DNA of 64,000 nucleotides from CAWIDU01 sp963835055 (GTDB taxonomy: Bacteria; Patescibacteriota; Saccharimonadia; Saccharimonadales; UBA4665). The notes beneath the pieces are model-generated. The model saw only the letters and a list, made by a program, of their open reading frames with translations. It did no database searches and was not told the origin of the DNA. The stretch lies in the NCBI GenBank assembly GCA_963835055.1, contig CAWIDU010000001.1:372001-436000 (forward strand), written 5' to 3'. Both the position numbers and the translations under genes were made by a program. How positions within the stretch are numbered: position 1 is the first letter of the stretch; each line of letters opens with the position of its first letter. Positions 7,025 to 17,738 of this stretch are shown piece after piece.

Positions 7025-9904
7025 ATGACAACTCTTCTAACCGTTCTTGTCACTCTGTTAATCGTGATTGGTGTGGCGGCGCCAATCATTTTCCTGCAGA
7101 CGCGGCGAATTTTCCGCGAGCAGAAGAATTACGAACGCGGCCTCAAGATCGTGCCCCTATTGATTCACTTACCACCATTGAGCGACGACATCGATGTCGG
7201 TAGCCGCGACGTGCGTGATGTTACCGAAGAAACCATCAGCAAGGCGCAGCTGATTTATAATGTCCTGTCGAGTACGCTGAAGAAAGATTTCAAGAGTAAT
7301 TTCTACGGACAGCGACACGTTGGTTTCGAAATCGTCGCCAACCAGGGGCACGTTAATTTCTACGCCGCGGTACCGATTAGTCTGTTAGGCATTGTCCAGC
7401 AGGCCATCGTAACGGCCTACCCGACGGCTCGTCTCGAGGAAGTGGCCGAGCACAACATCTTCAACCCGATCGGCAAGTCAACCGGCACGATTGGTGGCGA
7501 ATTGACCCTCAAGGAGCCTTTCGCCTACCCGATCGCTACCTATCAAGACCTCAAACGCGACGCCATGCAGTCACTACTAAACGCTCTATCGACACTGGGT
7601 AAGGAAGACGGCGCTGCCGTTCAGATCTTAATCCGGCCGGCCAACCCGTCGTGGCGCAAAACGGCCTCCGCCTTGGCCGTTGGCAAGCGCAAAGGCGACA
7701 AGGGTTTGAGCGCTACTGATACCCTGAAGCATATTGGTACAGCTTTCTTCCGGCCGCCGCACAGCGCTGATGGATCGGGGGATTCTGGCAAGAAAGACTT
7801 GTCTAATCTGGAACAAGCCACCCTGGATGCCATCGACGAGAAAACCCGCCATGCCGGTTTCGAAACGACTATCCGGGTGATCGCCTCGTCGAACATTAGC
7901 CAGCGAGCTCAAGCTGTCCTGCATAATATTATCGCCAGCTTCTCTCTGTATGACGCCCCCGGCCGCAATGGTTTCAGCTATGCCATGGCCAAGGACGTCG
8001 ATGCCCTGGTGACGGCCTATATCATGCGGTTCTTTCCACCCCAGAATAATAAGAATATCTTGAACTCCGTCGAACTGGCGACGCTGTTCCATTTCCCAGA
8101 TCAACAGAACATTCCGACTTCGCAGCTCAGCCGCCAAGATTCCAAACAGGTTGACGGCCCGCGTAATATACCAGAGGAAGGCATCTTGCTGGGCTACAAC
8201 GTCTTCCGTGGCGCCAAGAAGCCGATTCGCCTCAGCCTGCATGACCGTCAGCGGCATATGTATGTCGTCGGCCAAACCGGTACTGGTAAGTCGACCTTCT
8301 TGGAAAACTTGGCCTTGCAAGACATGCTCAGCGGTGGCGGTTTCGCTTTCGTCGATCCACACGGCGACACTGCCGAGAAGTTATTATCGATGGTGCCGAA
8401 AGAGCGGACCGAGGATGTCATTTATTTCTCGCCAGCCGACATGGATTACCCCATGGGCTTAAATTTATTCGAGTACAACACGCCGGACCAGAAAGACTTT
8501 CTAATCCAGGAAGTGCTTAATATGTTGTATAAGTTGTATGACCCACAACATCAGGGCATTATGGGACCACGCTACGAAGATATTTTCCGCAACTGTGCCC
8601 TCGCTGTTATGGCCGATCCTGACGGAGGCACTTTCGTCGATATTCCGAAACTTTTCCGCGATCCAGTATTTTTGAGACAGAAATTACAACATGTGAAGGA
8701 CCAGAACGTTCTGGACTACTGGTTGAAGCAATATCCAGCAACGCAGCGCTCCAATGAGGCCGGTGAAGTGACGGCCTGGTTCGTCAGTAAGTTCGGCGCT
8801 TTCTTAAGTAATGAAATGATGCGCAACATCATCGGCCAGACCAAGAGCGCCTTCAATCTGCGCGACATTATGGACAACAAGAAAATCCTGCTGGTCAACC
8901 TCAGCAAGGGCCGCATGGGTGATCTCAATTCCAAGCTCCTAGGCATGGTTTTCGTCATGAAATTCCAGGCCGCGGCCATGAGCCGGTCTAATATTCCCGA
9001 AGATGATCGGGTTGATTTCAGTCTCTACGTTGACGAGTTCCAGAACTTCTCGACCGATAGCTTCGCCACCATCATGTCCGAAGCCCGCAAGTACCACCTC
9101 AATCTGATTGTCGCCAACCAATTCACGACGCAGTTGACGCAAGAGATTCGTGACGCCGTCTTCGGTAACATGGGTACCATCGTATCCTTCCGGATTGGCC
9201 AGAACGACCTAGAGAGCATTAGTAAATACTTCCAGCCGATCTTCGATGGCGACGATCTGCTGCGCATACCGAACTTCAACTCCATTGTCCGCACTCTGAT
9301 TGGCGGTGTGCCGACGCAGCCCTTCAGTATGGCGACGCTGCCAGCTCTGGGCACCCCCAATCCGCGGCTCAGCGATGCCCTGAAACAGCTGTCAGCCGCC
9401 AAGTACGGCCGGCCTAAGGCAGTCGTGGAACGTGAGATTAACGAGCGCCTGGCGACCAGAGATCCGGTGCCGGCTTCAGCTTCGGGCTTCGGCTCGGCGG
9501 GTGGTCCCGCTGGTGGCTCGCCGTTTGGTAGCCCTTCGGCCGGCGCACCGGCCTCAGCTCCAGGCTCAGCCTCCACCCCGGCAGCTGGCAGTCCGTCGTT
9601 CCTGGATGACTGGCTCAACAAGCGACGTAGCGGTCCGCCAGCCCCCTCCACAGCAGCAGCTCCAGCGGTGACGGCCCCGGTAGCCAAGCCAGATAGTGGT
9701 CATAATATTTCAAGCGATGAATTGGAACAGACCGAAGTTGATAAAATTGCCGCCGAGTTGAAACAGGAATTGAAACCGGCCCAACCGGCTCCCAAGAAAG
9801 TTCTGACGGACGAGCATGTGGCTGACCTTCAACCTGGCAAAGACGACACCATCTTCATTGATCGCGAAGGCGGCCTGCGCCTGACCGACAAAACTACTCT
9901 CTAG
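7025..9904 (+). CDS. VirD4/TraG-like membrane-anchored ATPase
   Basis: A 959-aa protein. Residues 2-24 form an N-terminal membrane helix (LLTVLVTLLIVIGVAAPIIF). A long alpha/beta domain without obvious motifs follows to about residue 380. Walker A GQTGTGKST is near residue 414, followed by FVDPHGD, and the Walker B-like LYVDEFQNF is near residue 667, followed by a sensor region with IVANQFTTQL. The last 170 residues are Pro/Ala/Ser-rich and disordered, ending in a charged segment. This is the type IV secretion coupling-protein/DUF87 class of hexameric ATPases that pump DNA or protein. No VirB4, VirB6 or relaxase gene is in the window, so the partner machinery is either elsewhere or replaced. 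Its stop codon overlaps by 4 nt that of the convergent gene. Confidence 0.9.
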   Translation: MTTLLTVLVTLLIVIGVAAPIIFLQTRRIFREQKNYERGLKIVPLLIHLPPLSDDIDVGSRDVRDVTEETISKAQLIYNVLSSTLKKDFKSNFYGQRHVGFEIVANQGHVNFYAAVPISLLGIVQQAIVTAYPTARLEEVAEHNIFNPIGKSTGTIGGELTLKEPFAYPIATYQDLKRDAMQSLLNALSTLGKEDGAAVQILIRPANPSWRKTASALAVGKRKGDKGLSATDTLKHIGTAFFRPPHSADGSGDSGKKDLSNLEQATLDAIDEKTRHAGFETTIRVIASSNISQRAQAVLHNIIASFSLYDAPGRNGFSYAMAKDVDALVTAYIMRFFPPQNNKNILNSVELATLFHFPDQQNIPTSQLSRQDSKQVDGPRNIPEEGILLGYNVFRGAKKPIRLSLHDRQRHMYVVGQTGTGKSTFLENLALQDMLSGGGFAFVDPHGDTAEKLLSMVPKERTEDVIYFSPADMDYPMGLNLFEYNTPDQKDFLIQEVLNMLYKLYDPQHQGIMGPRYEDIFRNCALAVMADPDGGTFVDIPKLFRDPVFLRQKLQHVKDQNVLDYWLKQYPATQRSNEAGEVTAWFVSKFGAFLSNEMMRNIIGQTKSAFNLRDIMDNKKILLVNLSKGRMGDLNSKLLGMVFVMKFQAAAMSRSNIPEDDRVDFSLYVDEFQNFSTDSFATIMSEARKYHLNLIVANQFTTQLTQEIRDAVFGNMGTIVSFRIGQNDLESISKYFQPIFDGDDLLRIPNFNSIVRTLIGGVPTQPFSMATLPALGTPNPRLSDALKQLSAAKYGRPKAVVEREINERLATRDPVPASASGFGSAGGPAGGSPFGSPSAGAPASAPGSASTPAAGSPSFLDDWLNKRRSGPPAPSTAAAPAVTAPVAKPDSGHNISSDELEQTEVDKIAAELKQELKPAQPAPKKVLTDEHVADLQPGKDDTIFIDREGGLRLTDKTTL

Positions 9905-10506
9905 TCGTTGCGGTGGCGGACGGAGCTAGTGGCTGTGTAAACGACTAGTTCTAGGAGCAGGCCGACGACGAAGCCGCCGGCGAACAGCAGCAAGAAAACC
10001 AGGTAGTTATAAGCCGAACCAGAGTGCTTGGCCAGGTATACATAGCCGCTGCTGCCCAGGAAAGCTACCAGGCCGCCGCCCAGCAAGCCAGACGGTCGGC
10101 TAATGGTCTTACTAGCCGTTTCGCTTAACACGCGCATCACGGGCTGGTGTATGACGTGGCTGAGGGCTCGCTGAGGAGTCGTTTCTTGGCGCTGAATCTG
10201 CTGCAGGCCGTGCCGCAAATTGACGCCTTTCAACTCGCTATTAACGACGTGGCGTGGCGGGGCCGGTGGTCCGGTCTCGGCGGCTTGGTCTTCGGCCGCT
10301 AGCTGCTCCAGCTTCTTATTAGCGGCTTCGGGGCCGCTATTTTCTACTGCTGCTTCGGCTTGGGCCATGCGGCTTTGGGTTTCAACGGCGGCCTCTTCGG
10401 CCAGTTCCTTAGGGTTACGCTCAGCGTGTTCTGGCAGTAAAGTCTCGCCAGCGGCCGGATCGGGCGAGATTTCATTGGACGAATGGTGGAGCAGGTTTTC
10501 AGTCAT
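9901..10506 (-). CDS. Hypothetical protein with C-terminal membrane anchor, 201 aa
   Basis: The first 130 residues are Glu/Ala/Gln-rich, probably helical or disordered, and soluble. The C-terminal part has two membrane segments around residues 138-156 and 166-189 (YNYLVFLLLFAGGFVVGLLLE), ending in RHRND. The ATG follows the stop of the upstream surface-protein gene by only 3 nt, with its ribosome binding site (GGAAGG) inside that gene, so the two are an operon. The topology suggests a cytosolic N-terminus. Family not recognised. Confidence 0.7.
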   Translation of the reverse strand: MTENLLHHSSNEISPDPAAGETLLPEHAERNPKELAEEAAVETQSRMAQAEAAVENSGPEAANKKLEQLAAEDQAAETGPPAPPRHVVNSELKGVNLRHGLQQIQRQETTPQRALSHVIHQPVMRVLSETASKTISRPSGLLGGGLVAFLGSSGYVYLAKHSGSAYNYLVFLLLFAGGFVVGLLLELVVYTATSSVRHRND

Positions 10507-10509
10507 AAT

Positions 10510-12324
10510 TTAACCTTCCGTATCCTGAATAGCCAGCAGGCTTTCCTTAGACAGTAGGCGGGCGCGGGCGTAGAAGTAGCCGGCTACCATGACAATCGCG
10601 GCGGCGATGAACAGGCTAGTACCCGGGCCGGTGTTGACCAGGCTGGTAGCGGTCGTAGTGACGGTCTGGGCCGGTGTGGCGCCGGGCAGATTGATGTTAA
10701 TGGTATTGCCGTAAGAGTTGGTCATAATCAGGTCGAACAAGGTTGGGCTAATTGGATTGGCCGGTGGTGTTGGCAGGGGATTCTTGACGGTCACGGTGAC
10801 CTGCACGGTGGCCGTCTGGCCGGCTGCAATATCAACGGTTGGCCAGCTCAGGAGATTGCTGTTATCAAGCGTGGCGCCGTTGGCAGTAGTAATCGTCGCG
10901 TAGCTGAGGACATCGGCCATATTTTCCTGGAAGAGATAGTTCTGAACGGTGGCTTTACCGGTGTTTTGAGCCGACAAGGTGTAGGTGATGACATCACCCG
11001 GATGGGCTGTGGTGTTGTTGGCGTCGGCGATATTCTGGGTGACGTTGGTGGCCGACTTGCTGATGACTACGCAGTCCAGGCTGTCCTGAGTGCTGGTGGC
11101 GGCGCTGCAAGGCTTGCACTGGCTGTCGGTGGCCGCGATGGCCGGATTAAATTTGCAGGCGTCGCAGATGCCGTTAGAATTGGGCATTGTGCTATCGGGG
11201 CAGGTCGGCGTTGTTGGAGGTGTGGTGGGCGTGCCGTTGGTTGGCGGTGTTGTTGGCGCGGGGCAGGCAGGTACGGCGATCGGATCAGCACCGTAAACCG
11301 GGCCACTGCCAGTAATCCCCGGACCGGTCCAGGTGAAATCGCTGTTGAGATCATAGATGTAATAAGTGTGCGGTGCTGTCTGGTAGCTGCTTGGAATAGC
11401 CATTGACCAACTAGGGTTATATTGCGGATAACCATGTCCGTCGTTGGTCACTTCGCCAACATAGGTCGTTGGGCCGCTGAGCACACCGCCGGTGGTGGCT
11501 GGCTCTGGGCCATCGGCATAAACCTCGACTTTTATAACTTCGGAACTATTGCTCTCGTTCTCCGAAGCCCAGCCGGTCAGTTCGGTGCAGGTGGCCGTGT
11601 TGATGCCTAAATCTGGCGGCGCTTGGGTCGTCGGCACTTTGGTAGCTGGCGGTGGCACCGGTAGGTTGCCGCTGGGTACGTGTGGCGGCGTTGGCGGCGG
11701 CGCGATTTTTAGTGGCGGTGTTTTGGTTGGAATGCCAACAGATAACAGATTGCCGCATAGCGTTTCCAACCAGAAAGTGTGGCCGGTTGCGGTGCTCGTC
11801 AGTTGAAGGGCGCTAAAATTGAAGTCGCCAAAAGTATCGATACTGCGCCAATAGACCCTGCCGGCACCAGAAATGCTGACTGGCGTTTCGTTAGGTGCCG
11901 CGGCGGTACAGGTCACATGCGGGCTGCCTGAATTGCACGGATAATAGCCCATCGAATACCAGTCGCTACCGTGAGATTCCGAGTTCAGGCTAGAGACTAT
12001 ATGTCCGTTGCCGACGTCGTCGCAGCTGATGCCGTAGTAATTGAGGATGGCTTGGTAGCCCTGAACGTCGTTGGTGCAATCACTTTGAGCCTCAGCGACC
12101 GACGTGAAACCGCCATATAGCAGGTTATTATTGCCAGCCGAAGCAGCGCCGGCTGACGTCGGCGGCGCGATGACGGCGAAGAACTGGACGAAGAAAGCTA
12201 GGACGATGAAGACCATGCCGGTGCGCCGAATGGCCGCTTCTTCGCGCATGCGCCGGCTGTAGAAGCCTAGCTGTTGCGCCAGGCCGGGATTGTGGGGCAG
12301 AAGGGAAAGAAGTTTTTCAAACAT
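10510..12324 (-). CDS. Secreted surface protein with DUF11 domain and C-terminal anchor, 604 aa
   Basis: Residues 35-58 are a signal peptide or signal anchor (GMVFIVLAFFVQFFAVIAPP then TSAGAASA). The following 170 residues contain paired cysteines typical of an exported domain. Pro/Thr-rich spacers lie near 200-240 and 355-375. Then comes a Cys-rich link (CDACKFNP...CKPC). Residues 420-530 are a DUF11-type beta-sandwich (GDVITYTLSAQNTGKATVQN). A membrane helix near 570-590 (LFIAAAIVMVAGYFYARAR) anchors the C-terminus. It is first in a two-gene minus-strand unit with the 201-aa membrane protein. The role is probably cell-surface structure or adhesion; no enzymatic motif is seen. Confidence 0.8.
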   Translation of the reverse strand: MFEKLLSLLPHNPGLAQQLGFYSRRMREEAAIRRTGMVFIVLAFFVQFFAVIAPPTSAGAASAGNNNLLYGGFTSVAEAQSDCTNDVQGYQAILNYYGISCDDVGNGHIVSSLNSESHGSDWYSMGYYPCNSGSPHVTCTAAAPNETPVSISGAGRVYWRSIDTFGDFNFSALQLTSTATGHTFWLETLCGNLLSVGIPTKTPPLKIAPPPTPPHVPSGNLPVPPPATKVPTTQAPPDLGINTATCTELTGWASENESNSSEVIKVEVYADGPEPATTGGVLSGPTTYVGEVTNDGHGYPQYNPSWSMAIPSSYQTAPHTYYIYDLNSDFTWTGPGITGSGPVYGADPIAVPACPAPTTPPTNGTPTTPPTTPTCPDSTMPNSNGICDACKFNPAIAATDSQCKPCSAATSTQDSLDCVVISKSATNVTQNIADANNTTAHPGDVITYTLSAQNTGKATVQNYLFQENMADVLSYATITTANGATLDNSNLLSWPTVDIAAGQTATVQVTVTVKNPLPTPPANPISPTLFDLIMTNSYGNTININLPGATPAQTVTTTATSLVNTGPGTSLFIAAAIVMVAGYFYARARLLSKESLLAIQDTEG

Positions 12325-12399
12325 TTTTTGGTCGCCTTGACAGCTTCATTTAATCATGGGAGCCGCATCATAAGCAAGGAATTATACCCAGTCGAGAGG

Positions 12400-12428
12400 T
12401 TGTGAAAGGGTCGAAAATTAGCTATAAT
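12400..12428 (+). promoter_or_regulatory. gyrB promoter
   Basis: TTGTGA (12400-12405), a 17-nt spacer and TATAAT (12423-12428). The leader to the GTG start at 12494 is about 60 nt and contains GAGGTG as ribosome binding site. Confidence 0.75.
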
Positions 12429-12493
12429 AAGAGCAGTGGGAAAAAATTAAGACTCCGTATATTTATGGGTCACGCAGTTGAGGTGTACAGATA

Positions 12494-14475
12494 GTGGCTA
12501 GCACTAAACCAGACAAGACCAAGGGCAGCTATTCGGCTGAACAAATTACCGTCCTGGAGGGTCTCGAGCCGGTCCGTAAACGGCCGGGTATGTATATTGG
12601 CGGTACCGGTCTAGAAGGCCTGCACCACTTGGTATGGGAAGTTATCGATAACGGCATTGACGAGGCCCTAGCCGGCCACGCCACCAGCGTCGAAGTGACC
12701 ATGTTGGCCGACGGCGGCATCAAGGTCGTCGACAACGGCCGCGGTATTCCGACGGAAATCCATCCCAAGACCAAGAAAAGCACCGTCGAGACAGTGCTGA
12801 CTGTGTTGCACGCCGGCGGCAAATTCGGCGGCGGCGGCTACAAAGTGTCCGGCGGCCTGCACGGCGTCGGTGTTAGCGTTGTTAACGCTTTGTCGTCCAA
12901 GCTGCACGTCACCGTTTGGTACGACGGCCAAGTCTGGCAGCAAGAGTACGCCCGTGGCGTGCCGCAAGGCGATCTCAAGGCCACCGGCAAGGCCGACCAC
13001 ACTGGCACGGAAATTATTTTTTACCCTGACGAGACAATCTTCGAGAGTGTCGAGTTCAATTACGAAACCATCCTCGACCGCCTGCGTCACGCCGCCTACC
13101 TGACCAAAGGTTTGCGCACCAGCTTAACGACGAGGCTAGCGGCGAGAGATACGGTTTTTACTTCGAAGGCGGCATCCAGAGCTATGTCAAACATTTGAAC
13201 ATTGGCAAAGAAGTCGTCGACGAAGATATTTTCTACGTCGACAAAACCGTCAATGAAACCCAGGTCGAAATCTCACTGCAGTACACTGACGCCTACACCG
13301 AAACCATCAAGGCTTTTGCCAACAACGTCCTGAACCCCGAAGGCGGCACCCACATGACTGGTTTCCGGGCAGCGCTGACCCGTGTTATCAACGACTACGC
13401 CCGCAAGCAAGGCCTGCTGAAAGAAAAAGAAGAGAACCTCTCCGGCGAAGACACCCGCGAGGGCCTGACGGCCATTATTCTGGTCAAGCTACCCGATCCG
13501 CAGTTCGAGGGCCAAACCAAGAATAAGCTGGGCAACCCCGAAGTCCGCGGCTATGTCGAGCAAGTTCTGGCTGAGTACTTGAATTATTATCTCGAAGAGC
13601 ATCCGGCCGTGGCCCGCAAGATTGTCGGCAAGGCACTGCTGGCTGCCCGGGCTCGCAAAGCCGCCCGCGCCGCCCGCGAGAACATCCTGCGCAAAGGCAT
13701 TCTCGACGGCGCTTCGCTGCCGGGCAAACTGGCCGACTGTTCCAATAAAGACCCCAAGGACTCCGAAATATATCTCGTCGAGGGCGACTCCGCCGGTGGC
13801 TCGGCCAAGTCCGGCCGCGACAGCAAGTCCCAGGCCATCCTGCCACTACGCGGCAAAGTTCTCAATGTTGAACGAGCCCGGCTGGATAAAATGCTGGCCA
13901 ACAACGAAATTCTCAGCCTTATTAAGGCGCTGGGCGTTGGCATCGAGGAATCTTTCGACATGCAAGGCTTGCGCTACGACCGCATTATCATCATGACTGA
14001 CGCCGACGTTGACGGCAGCCACATCGCCACCTTGCTGATGACTTTTTTCTTCCGTTTCATGAAAGAGGTCGTTGATGGCGGCCACGTCTATCTGGCCAAA
14101 CCGCCGCTGTTCGAGCTGGTCAAGCCAGGCCGCAAGAATTCAGTCTTCATTTACGACGAGGACGAACTCGAGAAGGTCCTGGACGAAACAATCGCCAAGC
14201 GCAAAAAAGAAGGCAGCAAGATTAACGCCGAAGACGAGCGGCTCAAGCAGGCCGGCTTCATCGAGCAGAAGCGCTACAAAGGTCTGGGTGAAATGGACGC
14301 CGAGCAACTGTTCGAAACCACCATGAATCCCGAGAAGCGCGTGCTGGTGCAGGTAAGAGTCGAAGATGCTGAAAAGGCCGACGCCATCTTCAACAAGCTG
14401 ATGGGTACCGAAGTGGAACTGCGCAAAAGTTTCATTCAGGCCAACGCCAAATTCGTTAAGGATCTGGATATTTAA
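12494..14475 (+). CDS. gyrB: DNA gyrase subunit B, interrupted by one frameshift
   Basis: The ATPase subunit of gyrase. Starting at GTG 12494, the GHKL ATPase motifs are clear: EVIDNGIDEAL, NGRGIPTEIH and GLHGVGVSVVNAL. The reading frame then breaks near 13125: AGCTTAACGACGAG should read AGC TTA AAC GAC GAG, so one A is missing. After restoring it, the protein continues into the transducer domain and TOPRIM (LVEGDSAGGSAKSGR, DADVDGSHI) to a normal C-terminus, about 660 aa in total. The single-base loss in an A-run is best read as a sequence error, not gene death, because everything else is conserved. gyrA follows after 1 nt. Confidence 0.92.
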
Positions 14476-14476
14476 G

Positions 14477-17157
14477 ATGGACGACGACCAACTGCCGCTA
14501 GCCAACGAGCCCGATGAGCCCGAGGAACACGAGGAAACTAACGAGCCAGACGAACCGACGCCTGAACTCAACGAAGAAGTCTCCATGGAAGAGCGCCGCC
14601 GCGGCGTCGCACAACGCCGCCGACGTACTGGATTCCGGGCACTCGCGCATTGTAGAACGCCGCACTGTCGAAAACGTCATGGAAGATAGTTATTTGCGCT
14701 ATTCCATGAGTGTTATCATTGACCGAGCACTTCCTGACGTCAGAGATGGTCTCAAACCCGTCCATCGCCGCATTCTTTATAGTATGAACGAAGAGGGCCT
14801 GCGCAGTAGCGCTCGCCACCGCAAGAGCGCCAACGTCGTCGGTGCCGTCATGGGTAAATACCACCCGCACGGTGACGCCTCGATTTATGACGCCATGGTC
14901 CGCATGGCCCAGCCCTGGGCGATGCGCTACATGCTAGTTAACGGGCAAGGGAACTTCGGTTCAATGGACGGCGATCCGCCGGCTGCCATGCGCTACACCG
15001 AGGCCAAAATGGCCCGTCTGGCCGACGAAACGCTTGGCCGACATCGATAAAGAGACCGTCGATTTCCGCGATAACTACGATGGCACGACTCAAGAGCCAA
15101 CCGTCCTGCCGGCCAAGTTGCCCAACCTGCTTGCTCAACGGTCAGCTGGGCATCGCTGTCGGCATGGCCACCAATATCCCGCCGCACAACCTCACCGAAT
15201 TGGTCGACGCCGAAGTCCAGCTGATCGACAAACCCGATTCGACACTCGATGACTTGTTACAACACATCAAAGGCCCGGATTTTCCGACCGGCGGTGTGAT
15301 TTATGGCAAGGAATCTATTCGCACGGCCTACGCTACCGGCCGTGGCGGCGTAGTCACCCGCGGCGTGGCCGAAGTCGTCGAAGGACGCCAAGGGCCGCAG
15401 CCAGATCGTTATCACCGAAATTCCTTATGCCCTGAACAAAGAGAGCCTGGTCCTGAAGATCGCCGATCTGGTCCGTGACAAGAAGCTAACTGGCATCAGC
15501 GACCTGCGCGACGAAACGGCCCGCGGCGACGTACGCATCGTTATTGATCTCAAGAAAGATGCCTATCCCAAGAAGTTACTGAACCAGCTCTACAAGCTGA
15601 CGCCGCTGCAAACCAGCTTCCACTTCAACATGATGGCCCTGATTGATGGCATCCAGCCGCGCGTGCTTGGCCTGGCAGACATCCTTAATGAGCACCTCAA
15701 GCACCGCCAAGTCGTCGTCCGTCGCCGCACCGAGTTCGAGCTCAAGAAAGCTAAGGAGCGTGCCCATATCTTAGAAGGTCTCAAAACCGCGCTCGACCAC
15801 ATTGACGAAGTCATTAAGACCATCCGGGCCAGCCGAAACCACCGACGAAGCCCAGGCTAACCTGATCAGGCCAAATTCAAACTCAGCGAGATTCAGGCCA
15901 AGGCCATCCTGGCTATGCAACTGCGTACGCTGGCCGGCCTGGAGCGCAAAAAGATCGAAGACGAATTGGCTGAACTGCTGAAAATTGATTGCCAACCTCG
16001 AAGGTATCCTAGCCGATGACAAAGAAGATCCTGAAGATTATCAGAGATGAGCTGCTGGAGCTCAAAAAACAGTACGGCGACGAGCGCCGCACCAAGGTCG
16101 TCAGCCAGCGAGCTGGGCAAGATGAGCGACGAAGATCTGATTGCTGACGAGCAAGTGGTCGTAACGCTAACCGCCGCCAATTATATCAAGCGCAGCCCAA
16201 TTGCCGAGTACAAGCGCCAGGGCCGAGGTGGCAAAGGCCGCCGCGGCATGGTGACCCGCGAGGAGGACGTTATCGAGCACGTCGTTAACGCCTCGACGCA
16301 CGATTTCCTGCTGTTCTTCACCAACAAGGGCCGCGTTTTCCGCATGAAGACTTACGAGGTGCCGGCCGTCGGCCTCAACGCCAAAGGCATCGCCCTAGTG
16401 AACTTGCTGCAGCTGCAGCCCGAAGAGACCGTCAGCAGCGTGATTAACATCAGCAAGACCGATCAAGCCGCCAACCTGATCATGTGCACCGTCCGCGGCG
16501 TCGTCAAGAAAACGCCATTCGAGCAGTATCAGAACGTCCGCAACAGCGGTCTGATCGCCATCAATCTCGATGCCGGCGACGAACTCAAGTGGATCCGCAT
16601 GACCAATGGCGACAACGAAGTGGTTATCTCCACCAGCCAAGGCCAAGCCATCCGCTTCCACGAAAAGGGTGCTCGGCCAATGGGCCGTGTGGCTCGCGGC
16701 GTCCGCGGCATCCGTTTGCGCCCAAATGACCACGTTATTGGCATGGACATCGTCGAAGAGGGCAGCGACATCTTCGTCATCAGTAAATATGGCTACGGCA
16801 AACGCACCAAAGTCGCCCAGTTCACGCCGCACGCCCGTGGCGGCGTCGGCATCCGCTCAGCCGTCGTCAATGACAAGACCGGCGAGCTGATCGGTGTTAA
16901 AACGCTTAGTGAGCGAAGAGCAAGAAGTTATCATCATCAGCCAGCAAGGCCAGACCATCCGCCTGGGGTTGAACAACATCCCAGCTCTCGGCCGCGCCAC
17001 CCAAGGCGTGCGCATCATGCGCCTCAACGATGGCGACTCGGTCGTCTCCCTGGCTCTCGTCGAAAAAGTCGACGAACTCCCAGACACCGACCCTGACGAA
17101 ACAGTCGTCATCGACCCACCCGAAGAAGTTGCCGCCACCCCAGAACCAGAAGAGTAA
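14477..17157 (+). CDS. gyrA: DNA gyrase subunit A, broken by about ten single-base indels
   Basis: The core is unmistakable: DRALPDVRDGLKPVHRRILY, GKYHPHGDASIYDAMVRMAQ and the active-site region AAMRYTEAKM. Later come the helical core (LQTSFHFNMMALI) and the C-terminal DNA-wrapping propeller with KRSPIAEYKRQGRGGKG. The frame shifts near 14593, 15034, 15131, 15382, 15833, 15868, 15981, 16021, 16104 and 16909. Nearly all are gains of one base, often doubling a neighbour (for example CTGG to CTTGG, AGCAGC to AGCCAGC). Realignment by eye restores a full-length protein of about 890 aa. An Asp/Glu/Pro-rich N-terminal extension of about 45 residues precedes the GyrA start. No internal frame could work alone. 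Sequencing or assembly error is the best explanation, since gyrA is essential. Confidence 0.9.
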
Positions 17158-17172
17158 GCACACCGCTTACCC

Positions 17173-17201
17173 TTGCATTTATTTGCATCTAGATGTATAA
17201 T
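17173..17201 (+). promoter_or_regulatory. Promoter of the 138-aa gene
   Basis: TTGCAT (17173-17178), a 17-nt spacer and TATAAT (17196-17201). The box ends 8 nt before the ATG at 17210, so transcription and translation start at essentially the same base. Confidence 0.75.
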
Positions 17202-17209
17202 ATGAGCAT

Positions 17210-17626
17210 ATGACTAACGTTTCACCTGACCAGCTAGAGTTGCCTTTTCTGCCTCCAGACCTGGAAGCCAAGGTGCCCCATGTTTTGGAAGCAGCCCGCC
17301 GGCTTGAAGGTAGTGAACTACCCGGAATCATTCCGTTAGCGGCCGAAATTGATCCAAATTACGATCAAACCGCGCTGTCCGTTGGCCGCAGAGTCCTAGG
17401 CTTTGTTACTGGTAAACGCGAAACGTACCTTCGTCAGCGCGGCATGGACTATCTGTCCCAGGAAGGGGCCAAGCTAGTAATGGCCGCCCTGACTGGCCGG
17501 GGTGAACTAAAGGCTTCACCGCTGTGCTATGAATCAGTAGAGAGCACCGACGATAGCAGTATGGCAGTCAGCCTCACCAAGATTACAAATACTACCAGCC
17601 AGCCTGGCAGTAAACTGATGTTCTAA
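17210..17626 (+). CDS. Hypothetical protein, 138 aa
   Basis: A soluble protein with an acidic, Pro/Leu-rich N-terminus (SPDQLELPFLPPDLEAKV) and a mixed helical centre (VLGFVTGKRETYLRQRGMDYL). A Ser/Thr-rich tail follows. No cysteine cluster, membrane segment or known motif is visible. The leaderless promoter upstream supports the start. It sits between gyrA and the 16S rRNA unit on the same strand, with no obvious terminator before the rRNA promoter. Confidence 0.65.
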   Translation: MTNVSPDQLELPFLPPDLEAKVPHVLEAARRLEGSELPGIIPLAAEIDPNYDQTALSVGRRVLGFVTGKRETYLRQRGMDYLSQEGAKLVMAALTGRGELKASPLCYESVESTDDSSMAVSLTKITNTTSQPGSKLMF

Positions 17627-17653
17627 CCACTACATCAGTTGTTCGTTTACCCC

Positions 17654-17683
17654 TTGACTTAAGCAATTTGGATAAGGTATGAT
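17654..17683 (+). promoter_or_regulatory. 16S rRNA promoter
   Basis: TTGACT (17654-17659), an 18-nt spacer and TATGAT (17678-17683), about 170 nt before the mature 16S. It lies upstream of the processing stem arm at 17739. Confidence 0.75.
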
Positions 17684-17738
17684 AGGCACAAGGTTTTACA
17701 GGTGCTTGTTTTTAGCGTCTCGAAAATCTTGGTTCGTT

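Noticed and set aside
14477..17157. Programmed ribosomal frameshifting in gyrA
   Set aside because: About ten different sites without a common slippery motif or downstream structure; shifts are mostly single added bases doubling a neighbour.
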